Positions 44,699 through 60,938 of a DNA stretch of 64,000 nt are shown here, piece by piece. Source of the stretch: Pseudomonas chlororaphis subsp. aurantiaca (GTDB taxonomy: Bacteria > Pseudomonadota > Gammaproteobacteria > Pseudomonadales > Pseudomonadaceae). Below the pieces are notes generated by a model. The model had not been told where the DNA came from and ran no database searches. It saw only the letters and a list, made by a program, of their open reading frames with translations. The stretch's first letter is position 1. Each line of letters starts with the position of its first letter. Made by a program: the position numbers and the translations under genes. The stretch lies in the NCBI RefSeq assembly GCF_013466605.1, contig NZ_CP059162.1, positions 5,580,001 to 5,644,000 on the forward strand. The letters are read 5' to 3'.

Positions 44699-45958
44699 TC
44701 AGAAGTTGCCCTGTACCCAGCTCTTGATGCGATCGAGCAAGGCTGCCTTGGGTTCGTCGCTGCTGTAGCTGTCCCGGCTGCCGATGCCGGAGAACGAGAT
44801 ACCGTCGGACTGCTTCTGCAGCCCGTACAGCAGCAAGCCCACGCCAGTGGAATAGATCGGATTGCGCACCACGTCGGACAGGCCCTTGACGGTGTGAGGC
44901 ACGCCCAGGCGCACCGGCATGTGGAAAATCTCTTCGGCCAGTTCGACCGCGCCTTCCATTTTCGAAGTACCGCCGGTCAGCACGATGCCGGCCGGGATCA
45001 GGTCTTCGTAGCCACTGCGACGCAGTTCGGCCTGGATCAGGGTGAACAGCTCGTCGTAGCGCGGCTCGACCACTTCAGCCAGGGCCTGGCGGGACAGCTC
45101 GCGCGGTGGACGGTCGCCGACGCTTGGCACCTTGATGGTTTCACCGGCACCGGCCAGCTTGGCCAGGGCGCAGGCGTAACGGATCTTGATTTCTTCGGCG
45201 TACTGGGTCGGCGTACGCAGCGCCATGGCGATGTCGTTGGTCACCTGGTCGCCGGCAATCGGGATCACTGCGGTATGGCGGATCGCGCCTTCGGTGAAGA
45301 TCGCGATGTCGGTGGTACCGCCGCCGATATCCACCAGGCACACGCCCAGCTCTTTCTCATCGTCGGTCAGCACCGAATACGCCGAGGCCAGCTGTTCGAG
45401 AATGATGTCGTCGATTTCCAGGCCGCAGCGACGCACGCACTTTTCGATGTTCTGGGCGGCATTCACCGCGCAGGTCACCACGTGCACCTTGGCTTCCAGG
45501 CGTACGCCGGACATGCCCAGGGGCTCGCGCACCCCTTCCTGGTTATCGATCACGTAATCCTGCGGCAGGGTGTGCAGCACCCGCTGGTCGGCCGGAATCG
45601 CCACGGCCTGCGCCGCGTCGAGTACCCGCTCCAGATCCGCCGAACTCACTTCGCGATCACGAATCGCCACGATGCCGTGGGAATTCAGGCTGCGAATGTG
45701 ATTGCCCGCCACGCCGACGAACGCCGAGTGGATACGGCAACCGGCCATCAGTTGCGCTTCTTCTACCGCGCGCTGGATCGATTGAACGGTGGACTCGATA
45801 TTCACCACCACGCCCTTCTTCAGGCCGCGCGATGGATGGGTGCCGATACCGACGATTTCCAGCGTGCCATCGGCCGCGACCTCGCCTACCAGCGCCACCA
45901 CCTTGGAGGTGCCGATATCCAGACCGACGATCATTTTGCCGCTTTGCACGTTTGCCAT
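44699..45958 (-). CDS. ftsA: Cell division protein FtsA
   Basis: 419 aa, actin-like ATPase: phosphate 1 loop GLDIGTSKVVALVG, phosphate 2 VDIGGGTTDIAIF, and a C-terminal amphipathic helix (LLDRIKSWVQGNF) for membrane attachment. It tethers FtsZ filaments to the membrane and recruits later divisome proteins. 14 bp after ftsQ. Confidence 0.98.
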   Translation of the reverse strand: MANVQSGKMIVGLDIGTSKVVALVGEVAADGTLEIVGIGTHPSRGLKKGVVVNIESTVQSIQRAVEEAQLMAGCRIHSAFVGVAGNHIRSLNSHGIVAIRDREVSSADLERVLDAAQAVAIPADQRVLHTLPQDYVIDNQEGVREPLGMSGVRLEAKVHVVTCAVNAAQNIEKCVRRCGLEIDDIILEQLASAYSVLTDDEKELGVCLVDIGGGTTDIAIFTEGAIRHTAVIPIAGDQVTNDIAMALRTPTQYAEEIKIRYACALAKLAGAGETIKVPSVGDRPPRELSRQALAEVVEPRYDELFTLIQAELRRSGYEDLIPAGIVLTGGTSKMEGAVELAEEIFHMPVRLGVPHTVKGLSDVVRNPIYSTGVGLLLYGLQKQSDGISFSGIGSRDSYSSDEPKAALLDRIKSWVQGNF

Positions 45959-45972
45959 GGTCCTGCCTCTTC

Positions 45973-46839
45973 TTAATTCTTCGCGACGGCGGGTTGGGCC
46001 GTCGTGGGCGCTACAGGTTCCCGCCAGCCGACGGCCAGGCCGTTGGCATAACGCAGATCGATGCGCGCGATGTTCGTAATCTGTTCTTTCAGCGTTTTTT
46101 CATAAATGGCAATGAAGCGGCGCATCTTCTCCACCAGATGATCGCGTCCGAGCAACAGCTCGATACCAGGACCGGCGCTGCCGGCCCCCGTGGTCAGGAA
46201 CCAGCTGCCGCGCTCGCGCAACTCCAGACGGGCGATGGAGAAGCCCATCGGGCGCAGCATCTGGCTCAGCACCTGGTACTGCTGCATCACCTGCTGCTGG
46301 GCCCGCTGCGGGCCGAACAACTGTGGCAAGTGCTCGTAGTTCGCCAGCTCACGCGGGGTGAAGGCCTGGCCCTGGTTGTTCAACAGCGCTTCGTCGCCCC
46401 AACGGGCCACCGGCAGTTGTTCTTCCAGGCGAATCACCACCTGGTCCGGCCACACACGCCGTACCTCGGCATGAGCGATCCATGGCATCTGTTCCAGCTC
46501 GGTACGCATGCTCGCCAGGTCGATGGTGAAGAAGCTCGCCGCGACGTAGGGCGCGATCCGCTGCTGCACCGCCTGCTGGCTGATGTAACTCAGGTCGCCC
46601 TGCACTGCGACCTTGGTGATCGGCCGGTCGGCATAGGGCAACAGGCGTTGCGCGCCTTCGTAAGTACCGAAGCCCAGCGCGACCAGCAGCACCGGCCACA
46701 TCAGGCTTTTCAGCACGCCAAAGTTGGCTTTCGGCAGGCGCGCCGACATCGGCTCCTTGGCCACCATCCGGCTGGCACCACGCGGCACCGGCTTGCGGCC
46801 GGGAGCGGGTTGCTGATGACGTAGCTGGGCGCCTTGCAT
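45973..46839 (-). CDS. ftsQ: Cell division protein FtsQ
   Basis: 288 aa from ATG 46839, with GAGG upstream inside the end of ddlB; the longer frame covers ddlB sequence. Cytosolic tail, one membrane helix (about 46-64), a POTRA domain ([20 protein letters not shown]) and a beta domain. It links FtsB/FtsL to the divisome in the periplasm. Confidence 0.95.
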   Translation of the reverse strand: MQGAQLRHQQPAPGRKPVPRGASRMVAKEPMSARLPKANFGVLKSLMWPVLLVALGFGTYEGAQRLLPYADRPITKVAVQGDLSYISQQAVQQRIAPYVAASFFTIDLASMRTELEQMPWIAHAEVRRVWPDQVVIRLEEQLPVARWGDEALLNNQGQAFTPRELANYEHLPQLFGPQRAQQQVMQQYQVLSQMLRPMGFSIARLELRERGSWFLTTGAGSAGPGIELLLGRDHLVEKMRRFIAIYEKTLKEQITNIARIDLRYANGLAVGWREPVAPTTAQPAVAKN

Positions 46840-46843
46840 GGCC

Positions 46844-49258
<2,415 letters not shown>

Positions 49259-49266
<8 letters not shown>

Positions 49267-50329
49267 GGGCCACCTCCAGGCAGATATCGACCACGCTACG
49301 GGTGGCATCGGGTTTGGCCAGGCGACGAGCTGCGTCGGCCATGCTGTTGAGTCGTTCCGGTTGCATCAAAACCTCTGTCAGGCGAGCGGCAAGGTCCGCT
49401 GCGCCAGTCGTTCTTTGCGGCATCAGGAAGGCAGCGCCTTCACGAGCCAAATAATCGGCATTGCGGGTCTGGTGATCGTCGATGGCGTGAGGCAAAGGCA
49501 CGAGCATCGAAGGCAGACCGGCGGCAGCCAGTTCACTGACGGTCAACGCGCCTGCGCGACAGACCACCAGGTCAGCCCAGCCGTAGGCTTGGGCCATGTC
49601 TTTGATGAACGGCTGCACCTGCGCCTCGACGCCAGCGGCGCGATAGCGCTCTGCAGTCACTTCATCGTGGTTTTTGCCGGCCTGATGAAACACTTCCGGA
49701 CGCAGCTCGGGAGAGACCAGCGCCAGGGCTTCAGGCAGCAACTTGTTCAACGGCTCTGCTCCCAGGCTTCCACCCAGGATCAGCAAACGCGCCTTGCGTC
49801 CGGCCAAAGCCTCGCGCGGTGTATCGAGGAACAGCTCGGTGCGCACCGGGTTGCCGGTGGTACGCCGGCTGTTGGAGGCACCAAAGGTGTCCGGGAAAGC
49901 TTCGCAGACTCGGGCCGACAACGGCACCAGCAGCCGATTGGCGGTACCGGCGACCGCGTTCTGTTCATGAACGATCACCGGCACACCGGACAGTTTTGCC
50001 GCGACCCCGCCAGGACCGGTCACATAACCGCCAAAGCCCAGCACACAGACCGGCTTGAGCTGACGAATGATCCGGCGCGCCTGCAGCACCGCCTTGAGCA
50101 GCACCAATGGCGCCTTGAGCAGCGACAGCTTGCTCTTGCCCCGCAGGCCGCTGACGTTGATCAGGTGCAGTTGCAGGCCGGCGTTCGGCACCAGTTCGTT
50201 TTCGATGCCACGCGGGGTGCCGAGCCAGTGCACGGTATAACCGCGCGCCTGGAACTCACGGGCACAAGCCAGCGCCGGGAACACGTGACCGCCGGTGCCA
50301 CCGGCCATGATCAGCACATTAGCGCCCAT
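49259..50329 (-). CDS. murG: UDP-GlcNAc:undecaprenyl-PP-MurNAc-pentapeptide GlcNAc transferase
   Basis: 356 aa from ATG 50329 (MGANVLIM). GT-B fold: [12 protein letters not shown] at the N-terminus and the donor site [18 protein letters not shown]. Makes lipid II from lipid I at the inner face of the membrane. Overlaps ftsW by 11 bp. Confidence 0.97.
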
Positions 50330-51536
50330 GGCTTGGCTCCTCGGCGAAGTCGCTCTCGCTGAACTCCATCTCTTCACTGCCCAGGTGGGTCCGACTCTCC
50401 CACTCGATGCGCAGCAACAGGCCAAGACAGGCGCAGCAGATCACCAACGAACTGCCGCCATAACTGAGGAACGGCAAGGTCAGGCCTTTGGTCGGCAGCA
50501 AACCGACGTTCACCCCGATATTGATCAGGAACTGGCCGATCCACAGGAACGACAGGCCATAAGCGACATAGGCGGCAAAGAACTGCTTGGCTTTTTCGGC
50601 CCACAGGCCGATGTACATGCCACGGATACAGACGAAGACGAACAGCGCCACCGTGCACAGGGAACCGACGGCGCCCAGCTCTTCGGCCAGGACCGAGAAC
50701 ACGAAGTCGGTGTGGGCTTCCGGCAGGTAGAACTGCTTCTGCACGCTGTTGCCCAGGCCAACGCCCAGCCATTCGCCGCGACCGAAAGCGATCAAGGCCT
50801 GGGACAGCTGGTATCCCGCGCCGAACTGGTCGGCCCAAGGGTCGGCAAAGTTGGTCAGGCGCGCCATTCGATAGGGCTGCATCTGAATCAGCAGGACCAC
50901 CGCCGCGACCGCCAGGACCACCATCAAGGAGAAACGGAACAGCCCGACCCCGCCAAGGAACAGCATCGCCGCCGCGGCCCCCATCATCACCACGGTGGCG
51001 CCGAAGTCCGGCTCCATCAGCAGCAGGCCGGCCATTGGCAGCAGCACGATGAACGGCTTGAAGAAGCCCATCCAGCTTTCGCGCACTTCTTTCTGGCGAC
51101 GCACCAGGTAACCGGCGAGGTAGATCACCACGAATACCTTGGCGATCTCGGAAGGCTGGACGTTGAAGAAACTGAAGCCGATCCAGCGCATCGAACCGTT
51201 CACTTCACGGCCGATCCCCGGAATGATCACCATCACCAGCAAACCGAAGGCACCGAGCAGCATCATCCAGCCCAGGCGTTGCCAGGTGGCGATCGGGATC
51301 ATCATGGTGACGATGCAGGCACCGAGGCCCAGCACCACATAGATAAGGTGGCGAATCATGTAGTACAGGGCGCTGCCCGACTGCGCCGCAGCCACTTCGG
51401 TGGAGGCCGAGGCAATCATGATCAGCCCGAGGCCGAGCAGCGTCAGGCAGCCGGCGAGCATCGGGAAGTCGAGGTCGACGCCACGCCCGGTAATGATCGG
51501 CGATGGATAAGGCTTGATGATGTCTCTCAGGTTCAT
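50319..51536 (-). CDS. ftsW: SEDS peptidoglycan glycosyltransferase FtsW
   Basis: 405 aa, about ten membrane helices, family segments GREVNGSMRWI and FLSYGGSSLV. Polymerises septal glycan with FtsI. ATGA overlap with murD upstream. Confidence 0.96.
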   Translation of the reverse strand: MNLRDIIKPYPSPIITGRGVDLDFPMLAGCLTLLGLGLIMIASASTEVAAAQSGSALYYMIRHLIYVVLGLGACIVTMMIPIATWQRLGWMMLLGAFGLLVMVIIPGIGREVNGSMRWIGFSFFNVQPSEIAKVFVVIYLAGYLVRRQKEVRESWMGFFKPFIVLLPMAGLLLMEPDFGATVVMMGAAAAMLFLGGVGLFRFSLMVVLAVAAVVLLIQMQPYRMARLTNFADPWADQFGAGYQLSQALIAFGRGEWLGVGLGNSVQKQFYLPEAHTDFVFSVLAEELGAVGSLCTVALFVFVCIRGMYIGLWAEKAKQFFAAYVAYGLSFLWIGQFLINIGVNVGLLPTKGLTLPFLSYGGSSLVICCACLGLLLRIEWESRTHLGSEEMEFSESDFAEEPSHGR

Positions 51537-52879
51537 GCCAGATCCTCCACGGCGCGGACGAACTGGTGACCACGGTCTTCGTAATTCTTGAACATGTCGA
51601 AACTGGCGCAGGCCGGCGACAGCAGCACCACGTCACCGGCCTGGGCGGTGGCACGGCATTGCGCCACGGCTTCGACCAGGGAGCCGACACGAATCAGCGG
51701 CACGGCATCGCCGATGGCCTCACCGATCTTGTCGGAATCGCGGCCCATCAGGATCACGGCGCGGCAGTTGGCCGCCACCGGATCGCGCAGGTCCTTGAAC
51801 TCGGCACCCTTGCCGTCGCCACCGGCGATCAGCACGATCTTGCCTTCGATGTCCGCGCCCAGGCCTTCGATGGCCGCCAGTGCGGCGCCAACGTTGGTGG
51901 CCTTGGAGTCGTTGTAATAACCCACGCCATCCAGGTCGCGAACCCACTGGCAACGGTGCTCGAGGCCGGCGAAGGTGCGCAGGGCCGAGAGCATGGCGTC
52001 GAACGGCAGGCCGACCGCATGTCCCAGGGCCAGCGCCGCCAGGGCGTTGGACTGGTTATGGGCGCCGCGGATCTTCAGCTCGCGCACCGGCATCAGGTTC
52101 TGGAATTCGAAGGCCAGGTATTTCTCGCCATTCTCTTCACGCAGGCCGAACGCCTTGAAGTCGGGTTTGCTCAGGCCGAAAGTCCAGCACGGCAGGCCTT
52201 CGCCGATCAATGGCCGGGTCAGGGCATCCTGGCGGTTGAACACTACCTGCCGGGCGCCACGGAAGATCCGGTGCTTGGCCAGGTGGTACGCCGGCAGGCC
52301 GCTGTAGCGGTCCATGTGGTCTTCGCTGATGTTCAGCACGGTGGCCACTTCGGCCCCCAACTGATCGGTGGTCTCCAGCTGGAAGCTGGACAGTTCCATG
52401 ACGTACAGCTCGACGTCGTCGCTGAGCAGGTCCAGGGCCGGGGTACCCAGGTTTCCACCCACGGCGACCCGCTTGCCCGCCGCCACAGCCATTTCCCCCA
52501 CCAGGGTGGTCACGGTGCTTTTTGCGTTGGAGCCGCTGATGGCGACGATCGGCGCCTTCGCGTTACGGGCGAACAGCTCGATATCGCCGGAGAGTTTCAC
52601 CCCACGGGCAGCGGCGGCTTGCAGGGCCGGGGTCGCCAGGGCCAGGCCGGGGCTCACGTAGAGCTCGTCGGCACGGCACAGGAAGTCGACGTCCAGCTCG
52701 CCACAACGCACTTCCACATGCGGATAGTCACGGCGCAGCGTGGCCAGTTCCGGTGGATTTTCCCGCGTATCGGCGACGGCAAACGACACGCCCCGGTTCG
52801 CCAGGAAGCGAACCAGGGACATGCCGCTCTTGCCGAGGCCGACAACGATGCGGAAGTGGTCAGAAGCGATCAGAGACAC
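51533..52879 (-). CDS. murD: UDP-N-acetylmuramoylalanine--D-glutamate ligase
   Basis: 448 aa. GLGKSGMSLVRFL at the N-terminus, ATP loop SGSNAKSTVTTLVGEM, GLEHRCQWV and YNDSKATNVGA in the later domains. Adds D-Glu to the UDP-MurNAc-Ala precursor. Five bases after mraY. Confidence 0.97.
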   Translation of the reverse strand: MSLIASDHFRIVVGLGKSGMSLVRFLANRGVSFAVADTRENPPELATLRRDYPHVEVRCGELDVDFLCRADELYVSPGLALATPALQAAAARGVKLSGDIELFARNAKAPIVAISGSNAKSTVTTLVGEMAVAAGKRVAVGGNLGTPALDLLSDDVELYVMELSSFQLETTDQLGAEVATVLNISEDHMDRYSGLPAYHLAKHRIFRGARQVVFNRQDALTRPLIGEGLPCWTFGLSKPDFKAFGLREENGEKYLAFEFQNLMPVRELKIRGAHNQSNALAALALGHAVGLPFDAMLSALRTFAGLEHRCQWVRDLDGVGYYNDSKATNVGAALAAIEGLGADIEGKIVLIAGGDGKGAEFKDLRDPVAANCRAVILMGRDSDKIGEAIGDAVPLIRVGSLVEAVAQCRATAQAGDVVLLSPACASFDMFKNYEDRGHQFVRAVEDLA

Positions 52880-52884
52880 TCGTT

Positions 52885-53967
52885 CTACCTCAGCTTCAGG
52901 GTGGCAAGGCCGATCAGCACGAGAATTACGGTAATGATCCAGAAACGGACGATCACGCGCGGCTCGGGCCAGCCCTTGAGTTCAAAGTGGTGGTGAATCG
53001 GCGCCATGCGGAATACACGACGACCGGTCAACTTGAAGGAGGCAACCTGAATGACCACCGACAGGGTTTCCATCACGAACACACCGCCCATGATGAACAG
53101 CACGATTTCCTGGCGAACGATCACCGCGATGGTGCCCAGGGCCGCGCCCAGCGCCAGTGCGCCGACGTCGCCCATGAAGACTTGTGCCGGGTAAGTGTTG
53201 AACCACAGGAAGCCCAGGCCGGCGCCAATCAGCGCACCGCAGAACACAATCAGCTCACCTGCGCCCGGGACATAGGGAATCAGCAGGTATTCAGCGAATT
53301 TCACGTTACCCGACAGGTAGCAGAAGATGCCCAGGGCGCCGCCCACCATCACGGTCGGCATGATTGCCAGGCCGTCGAGGCCATCGGTCAGGTTGACCGC
53401 GTTGCTGGAGCCAACGATCACGAAATAGGTCAGGACCACGAAGCCAATGCCCAGCGGAATGCTGACGTCCTTGAGCATGGGGATCAGCAAGGTGGTTTCG
53501 ACCGGGGTTTGCGCGGTGACATACAGGAAGATCGCCGCGCCCAGGCCAAATACCGACTGCCAGAAGTACTTCCAGCGGCTAGGCAAGCCACGGGAGTTCT
53601 TCTCGATCACCTTGCGATAGTCATCGACCCAGCCGATGGCGCCGAACAGCAGGGTGACCAGCAACACCACCCACACATACCGGTTGCTCAGGTCGGCCCA
53701 CAACAGGGTGCTGATACCGATTGCCGAAAGAATCAGCGCGCCGCCCATGGTCGGGGTGCCCGACTTGGAGAGGTGCGATTGCGGACCATCGTTACGCACG
53801 GCCTGGCCGATCTGACGGGTCTGCAGAGTGCGGATCATCCACGGCCCCAGCCACAAGGACAGCACCAGTGCAGTCAGTACCCCGAGAATCCCGCGCAGGG
53901 TCAGGTACTGAAAGACCGCGAAGCCTTTGTAGAACTGTTGCAGGTACTCCGCTAGCAGCAGCAGCAT
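52885..53967 (-). CDS. mraY: Phospho-MurNAc-pentapeptide translocase
   Basis: 360 aa from ATG 53967, the same length as E. coli MraY; the extra upstream residues belong to murF sequence. Ten membrane helices, with GWVDDYRK and [10 protein letters not shown] carrying the catalytic Asp residues and a cytosolic His-rich loop (PIHHHFE). Forms lipid I. TGATG overlap with murF. Confidence 0.97.
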   Translation of the reverse strand: MLLLLAEYLQQFYKGFAVFQYLTLRGILGVLTALVLSLWLGPWMIRTLQTRQIGQAVRNDGPQSHLSKSGTPTMGGALILSAIGISTLLWADLSNRYVWVVLLVTLLFGAIGWVDDYRKVIEKNSRGLPSRWKYFWQSVFGLGAAIFLYVTAQTPVETTLLIPMLKDVSIPLGIGFVVLTYFVIVGSSNAVNLTDGLDGLAIMPTVMVGGALGIFCYLSGNVKFAEYLLIPYVPGAGELIVFCGALIGAGLGFLWFNTYPAQVFMGDVGALALGAALGTIAVIVRQEIVLFIMGGVFVMETLSVVIQVASFKLTGRRVFRMAPIHHHFELKGWPEPRVIVRFWIITVILVLIGLATLKLR

Positions 53968-55334
53968 CAATGTTTCTCCGTGCTGGAACCACACAAAGCC
54001 GCGACGATGTTTTCCATCACCGCGCTGCGCGATCCCTTGATCAAAATAGTGGTGTTTGTATCTTGCTCGGCGCCCAGTGCTGCGATCAGCTCGGCCTGGC
54101 TGGCGAAGTGTCGGGCGTGTTCACCGAAGGCGGCGACCGCGTGGGCCATCATCGGGCCCACGGCGTAGAGCGCCGAGACCTTGCCGGCGGCATAAGCACC
54201 CACTTCACGGTGCCCCTGCTCCGCCCAATCGCCCAACTCGCCGATATCTCCGAGCACCAGGACGGTGCGGCCGGAAAAGCCGGTGAGTATATCAACGGCT
54301 GCGCACATTGACGTGGGGTTCGCGTTGTAGGTGTCGTCGATGACCCGCATGCCGTTTTTCGCCAGCTGGGCGACGGTGCGGCCCTTGACCGGCTGCACCG
54401 CGTTGAGCCCGGTGGCGATGCCGAACAGCGACACGCCCAGGGCATGAGCGGCAGCCGCAGCGGCCAGGGCATTGGCCACGTTATGGGTGCCCAGCAGGTT
54501 CAACTGGATCCGCTCGGAGCCGTTGCCAGCGTGCAGAGTGAAGTTCGGGCAGCCACGGGCATCGCGCTGGATATCAGAGGCGTAAAAGTCGGCGGCATTG
54601 TTGGTCAGGGCAAAACTCAGCACCTGACGGCCGGCGGCGCGGGCTTTCCAGATCGGGAAGGCCTTGTCGTCGAGGTTGAGCACGGCGATACCGGAAGCAT
54701 CCAGCCCTTCGAGGATCTCGCCTTTGGCCTCGACGATTTTTTCCGGCCCGCCAAACTCGCCAACATGGGCGGTACCGGCGTTATTGATGATGGCGACATG
54801 CGGCTTGGTCATCGCCACGGTGTAGGCAATTTCGCCGATGCGCGAAGCCCCCAGCTCGATCACCGCCGCGGTGTGCTCCGGGGCCAGTTCCAGCAGGGTC
54901 AAGGGTGCGCCCAGGTCGTTGTTCAGGTTGCCGCGCGTGGCAAGCACCGGCCCGCGCGTACGCAGGATGCTGGCCAGCATTTCCTTGACCGTGGTCTTGC
55001 CACTGGAGCCGGTAATCGCCGCGACAGGCTTGGTAAAAGCCGCGCGATTCAACGCTCCCAACTGGCCGAGCGCCTGTCGGGTATCGCTGACCAGCAACTG
55101 CGGCAGCGTGCTGTCTGGCACTTCGCGCTCGACCAGGGCGCCGACGGCGCCTTTGGCGGCGACCTCATTCAGGTAGTCGTGCCCGTCGAAACGCGGGCCG
55201 GCCAGGGCAATAAAGAGTTGGCCCGGCTTGATCGCCCGGCTGTCGATGCTCACGCCATCGAAACTGCAATCGCCAGCCAGCAGGCGCCCCGCCAGCGGGC
55301 CGCTCAGTTCACTGAGTTTCAGGGCCTTAAGCAT
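53967..55334 (-). CDS. murF: UDP-MurNAc-tripeptide--D-alanyl-D-alanine ligase
   Basis: 455 aa. ATP loop [26 protein letters not shown], and [11 protein letters not shown]. Completes the pentapeptide with D-Ala-D-Ala. Overlaps murE by 8 bp. Confidence 0.97.
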   Translation of the reverse strand: MLKALKLSELSGPLAGRLLAGDCSFDGVSIDSRAIKPGQLFIALAGPRFDGHDYLNEVAAKGAVGALVEREVPDSTLPQLLVSDTRQALGQLGALNRAAFTKPVAAITGSSGKTTVKEMLASILRTRGPVLATRGNLNNDLGAPLTLLELAPEHTAAVIELGASRIGEIAYTVAMTKPHVAIINNAGTAHVGEFGGPEKIVEAKGEILEGLDASGIAVLNLDDKAFPIWKARAAGRQVLSFALTNNAADFYASDIQRDARGCPNFTLHAGNGSERIQLNLLGTHNVANALAAAAAAHALGVSLFGIATGLNAVQPVKGRTVAQLAKNGMRVIDDTYNANPTSMCAAVDILTGFSGRTVLVLGDIGELGDWAEQGHREVGAYAAGKVSALYAVGPMMAHAVAAFGEHARHFASQAELIAALGAEQDTNTTILIKGSRSAVMENIVAALCGSSTEKH

Positions 55335-56789
55335 GGGCCACCTCCCACGCGGTCAGTGCCCGGTCGGCTTCCACCAAGTCGGAGAAGTCGAGACGCACGC
55401 CGTTGATTTCCTGATAGTCCTCATGGCCTTTACCGGCCAGGACAATGACGTCATCGGCCGAAGCGCCGGCGATCAGCTGGGCGATGGCCAGGCCGCGACC
55501 GGAGACGAATTCGACCTTGTCCACCGCGCTGAAACCGGCACGAATGTCGTCGAAAATCTGCGCTGGATCTTCCGTGCGCGGGTTGTCATCGGTGACCAGC
55601 ACACCATCGGCCAGGCGCTCGACCACTTCCGCCATCAGCGGACGCTTGCCGCGATCGCGATCGCCACCGCAGCCGAACAGGCAAAGCAAACGGCCCTTGG
55701 CATGGGGACGCAGGGCCAGCAATACTTTTTCCAGGGCATCCGGGGTGTGGGCGTAGTCGACCACTACCAGCGGTTGCGAGCCACCACCCAGGCGTTGCAT
55801 GCGGCCGGCCGGACCTTCCAGTTTCGGCAGTACATGGAGAATTTCGTCGAGGGCGTAATCCAGGCCGAGCAAGGCGCCGATAGCAGCCAGCACGTTGCTC
55901 AGGTTGAAACGACCGAGCAAGGTGCTGCACAGATGATGTTCGCCCTGCGGAGTCACCAGGGTCGCCCGCACGCCTTCATCATCGAATTGCGCTTCGCGGC
56001 AGTACAGATAGGCCCGAGGGTCCTCGAGGCTGTAGGTAATCAGCCGCGAATCCTGCTCGTCACTGGCCAACAGCCGACCGAACTCATCGTCGAGGTTGAT
56101 GACCCGGCAACCCAGGTCGGCCCAGCCGAACAGCTTGGCCTTGGTGGAGCCGTAGGCTTCCATGGTGCCGTGATAGTCCAGATGGTCACGCGACAGATTG
56201 GTCAGCACCGCCACATCGAAAGCCAGAGCAGTGACCCGCCCTTGGTCCAGACCATGGGACGACACTTCCATCGCCACGGCTTTGGCACCGGCCTTTTTCA
56301 GGTCGGCCAGGGTGGCCTGCACGGCAATCGGGTTCGGTGTGGTGTGCATCCCGCTTTGCAGCGTGCCATAAAAACCGCTGCCCAGGGTGCCAACGATACC
56401 GCAGTGCTGGCCCAGCAGGTCGAGCGCTTGCGCGACCAACTGGGTCACGCTGGTCTTGCCGTTGGTACCGGTCACGCCAATCAGGTTGAGATGACGACTC
56501 GGGTCGCCATAAAAACGTCCGGCGATATCCGACAGCTGCGCCGCCAGGCCTTTGACCGGAATCAGCGGTACGTCGGTAATCGGCAGAACGGTCGCACCTT
56601 CAACCTCATAAGCCACGGCAGCCGCACCGCGCTGCAAGGCATCGGCAATGTGCGCACGGCCATCGAACTTGCCGCCAGGCACCGCAAGGAACAGATCGCC
56701 GGCGCGCACATTGCGGCTGTCCAGGGTCAGTTCGCGAATCAGCAGATCACGACCAGCGTGGGCGAAAATCTTGTTCAGGCTAAGAGACA

Positions 56790-56790
<1 letters not shown>
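55327..56790 (-). CDS. murE: UDP-MurNAc-L-Ala-D-Glu--meso-diaminopimelate ligase
   Basis: 487 aa. ATP loop GVTGTNGKTSVTQL, and DNPR (in VTDDNPRTEDP), the motif of meso-diaminopimelate-specific MurE enzymes. Adds the third stem residue. One-base junction with ftsI. Confidence 0.97.
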
Positions 56791-58803
<2,013 letters not shown>

Positions 58804-58807
<4 letters not shown>

Positions 58808-59751
58808 CGCAGCTTCTCCGCAACACGCATGACAGCACTACGAGCACGCGGATTGGCTTTGAGCTCGGCATCGGAGGCCGTCTGCGCTTTGCCATGGATT
58901 TTGATTTTCGGCTCGAAAGCCACGTGGCGTACCGGCAGATTGCGAGGCAGGTTGTCCGCCTCGCCCTTCACCAGCTTGCGCATGAACAATTTGACGATGC
59001 GATCTTCCAGGGAATGGAAGCTGATCACCACCAAGCGACCGCCCACTTCGAGAGATTCCAGCGCTGCTTCGAGGCCGGCCTCGAGATCGCCCAGCTCGTT
59101 GTTGACGTGAATGCGCAACCCCTGGAATGCACGGGTAGCCGGGTTCTTGCCCTTTTCCCACGCCGGGTTGGCAACTTTCAAGACCTCCGCCAGGTCGGCG
59201 GTGCGCTCGAACGGTTTGATGTCGCGGCGCTCAGCCACGGCGCGGGCCATACGACCGGAGAAACGCTCTTCGCCGTATTCCTTGAACACACGGGCGATTT
59301 CTTCCACCGGCGCGGTGTTGACGAACTCCGCCGCGCTGATGCCGCGGGACGGGTCCATGCGCATATCCAGAGGACCATCATTGAGAAAACTGAAGCCGCG
59401 TTCAGGATCGTCGAGCTGCGGCGAAGACACGCCCAAGTCGAGCAACACGCCGCTAACCTTGCCATCCAGGCCACGCTCGGCCACTTCCGAACCCAGCTCG
59501 GCAAAGCTGCGCTGCACAACGACAAAGCGGCCGTCTTCGGCCGCTAGCGCTTGCCCGGTGGCAATCGCTTGAGGATCTTTGTCGAACCCGAGCAGCCGAC
59601 CATCCGGCCCGAGCTTGCTGAGGATCAGACGACTATGACCGCCGCGACCGAAGGTGCCATCCAGATAGCAGCCATCAGGACGTACGGCGAGAGCCTCGAC
59701 GGCTTCGTCAAGCAGTACGGTGATGTGGTTAAAGCCGCTATCAATAGTCAC
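58804..59751 (-). CDS. rsmH: 16S rRNA (cytosine(1402)-N(4))-methyltransferase
   Basis: 315 aa. SAM-binding [24 protein letters not shown] and [12 protein letters not shown]. Methylates C1402 of 16S rRNA, the same nucleotide whose ribose is methylated by RsmI, encoded 2 kb away. ATGA overlap with mraZ. Confidence 0.97.
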
Positions 59752-60203
59752 AGGATCAAATCACGCAGTTCATCAGGCATGGCGCCCGGTTGTTGAATAG
59801 CTGCCAGGTCCGCTGCAGAAACAGCATTCCAGGCATCCTCGTCCCACAGTTGGAACTTGTTCAGTTGGCCTACCAACATTGCGCGCTTATCCAACTTGGC
59901 ATATTCGCGCAGACGCGGCGGAACCAGAAAACGACCACTGCCATCGAGTTCGAGGTCGACGGCATTACCAATCAGCAAACGCTGCAAGCGACGGTTTTCT
60001 TCACGTAGCGAAGGCAGCGCGCGCAGTTTGGTTTCAATAATTTCCCACTCATCGAGGGGGTAGACACACAAACACGGATCAACGGCATCAATAGTGACGA
60101 TAAGTTGCCCGGAACTACGCGAAACGAGCTCGTCACGGTACCGGCTCGGCATGGCGAGACGGCCCTTTGCGTCGAGACTGATAGCGTTAGCTCCGCGAAA
60201 CAC
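59748..60203 (-). CDS. mraZ: Transcriptional regulator MraZ
   Basis: 151 aa from a GTG start with GGAGAA upstream. Two SpoVT/AbrB-like repeats, each with the DxxxR core ([11 protein letters not shown] and [10 protein letters not shown]). Ring-forming repressor of the dcw operon; its operator repeats lie in its own leader. Confidence 0.95.
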   Translation of the reverse strand: MFRGANAISLDAKGRLAMPSRYRDELVSRSSGQLIVTIDAVDPCLCVYPLDEWEIIETKLRALPSLREENRRLQRLLIGNAVDLELDGSGRFLVPPRLREYAKLDKRAMLVGQLNKFQLWDEDAWNAVSAADLAAIQQPGAMPDELRDLIL

Positions 60204-60244
60204 GTCAGCGTTTCTCCAAATTTTAGCGTTTTACGTCCAAAAAA

Positions 60245-60307
60245 CCCACTTCATGCCACTTTCCGCCACTTGCGCACACTATAGGAATGCGCCCACCACA
60301 CCGTCAA
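60245..60307 (-). promoter_or_regulatory. dcw operon promoter (Pmra) with MraZ operator
   Basis: Minus strand: TTGACG (60307-60302), 18-bp spacer, TATAGT (60283-60278). Downstream, in the leader, three AGTGG repeats at 60270-60266, 60260-60256 and 60250-60246 recur with an exact 10-bp period, as MraZ boxes do in E. coli. The remaining 60308-60513 holds no gene; a weak hairpin near 60485-60503 may end rnpB. Confidence 0.75.
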
Positions 60308-60513
60308 GGCACGGATCGACGGAAAAGCCTTATAGAACGGAGATTTAGGAGACTAAAAGGAGGGGTAACGGGAATTTGGCGAAGGATTTGGCACAATAAC
60401 TTCACTCAGCTCAAGAAGCTGTATCGCGAAGTTAAAGTAATTTGTTAAGAGTAAGATCTTTTCGGTATTACAAAAGCGCTTCTGCTATTGATTCAAGCAG
60501 GGAGGGAAAAGGT

Positions 60514-60867
60514 GGAGAGTCGATCTGTAAGCCGGGTTCTGTCGAGGACAGTCATTCCTCTACGATGGCCATCACTGGACATCTTTAGCAACCTACCCGG
60601 TTCCAGCGCGGGCCACGCCTTGGAACCCTATTTGGTCTTGCTCCGAGTGGGGTTTACCTAGCCACGAACTGTTGCCAGACGTGCGGTGCGCTCTTACCGC
60701 ACCTTTTCACCCTTACCGGCACCGAAGTGCTTAGGCGGTTATTTTCTGTGGCACTTTCCGTAGGCTCGCGCCTCCCAGGCATTACCTGGCACTCCGCCCT
60801 ATGGAGCCCGGACTTTCCTCCCCCCTCTAATTTTCATAGAGGGCAGCGACTGTCCAATCGACTCTCC
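60514..60867 (-). ncRNA. rnpB: RNase P RNA (class A)
   Basis: About 354 nt. The 5' end AGAGTCGATTGGACAGTCGC pairs with the 3' end (CAGATCGACTCT), and the conserved region ending ACCCGGCTTACAG closes the molecule. Catalytic RNA that trims tRNA 5' leaders. Ends are set by the terminal helix and are accurate to a few bases. Confidence 0.93.
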
Positions 60868-60938
60868 GCCGCGCAGGTTAACGGCAGAGTGGCGGAAGAA
60901 CAAGCGATAAAAGCCTTTTGCCATTCCGCCGATCGTGT

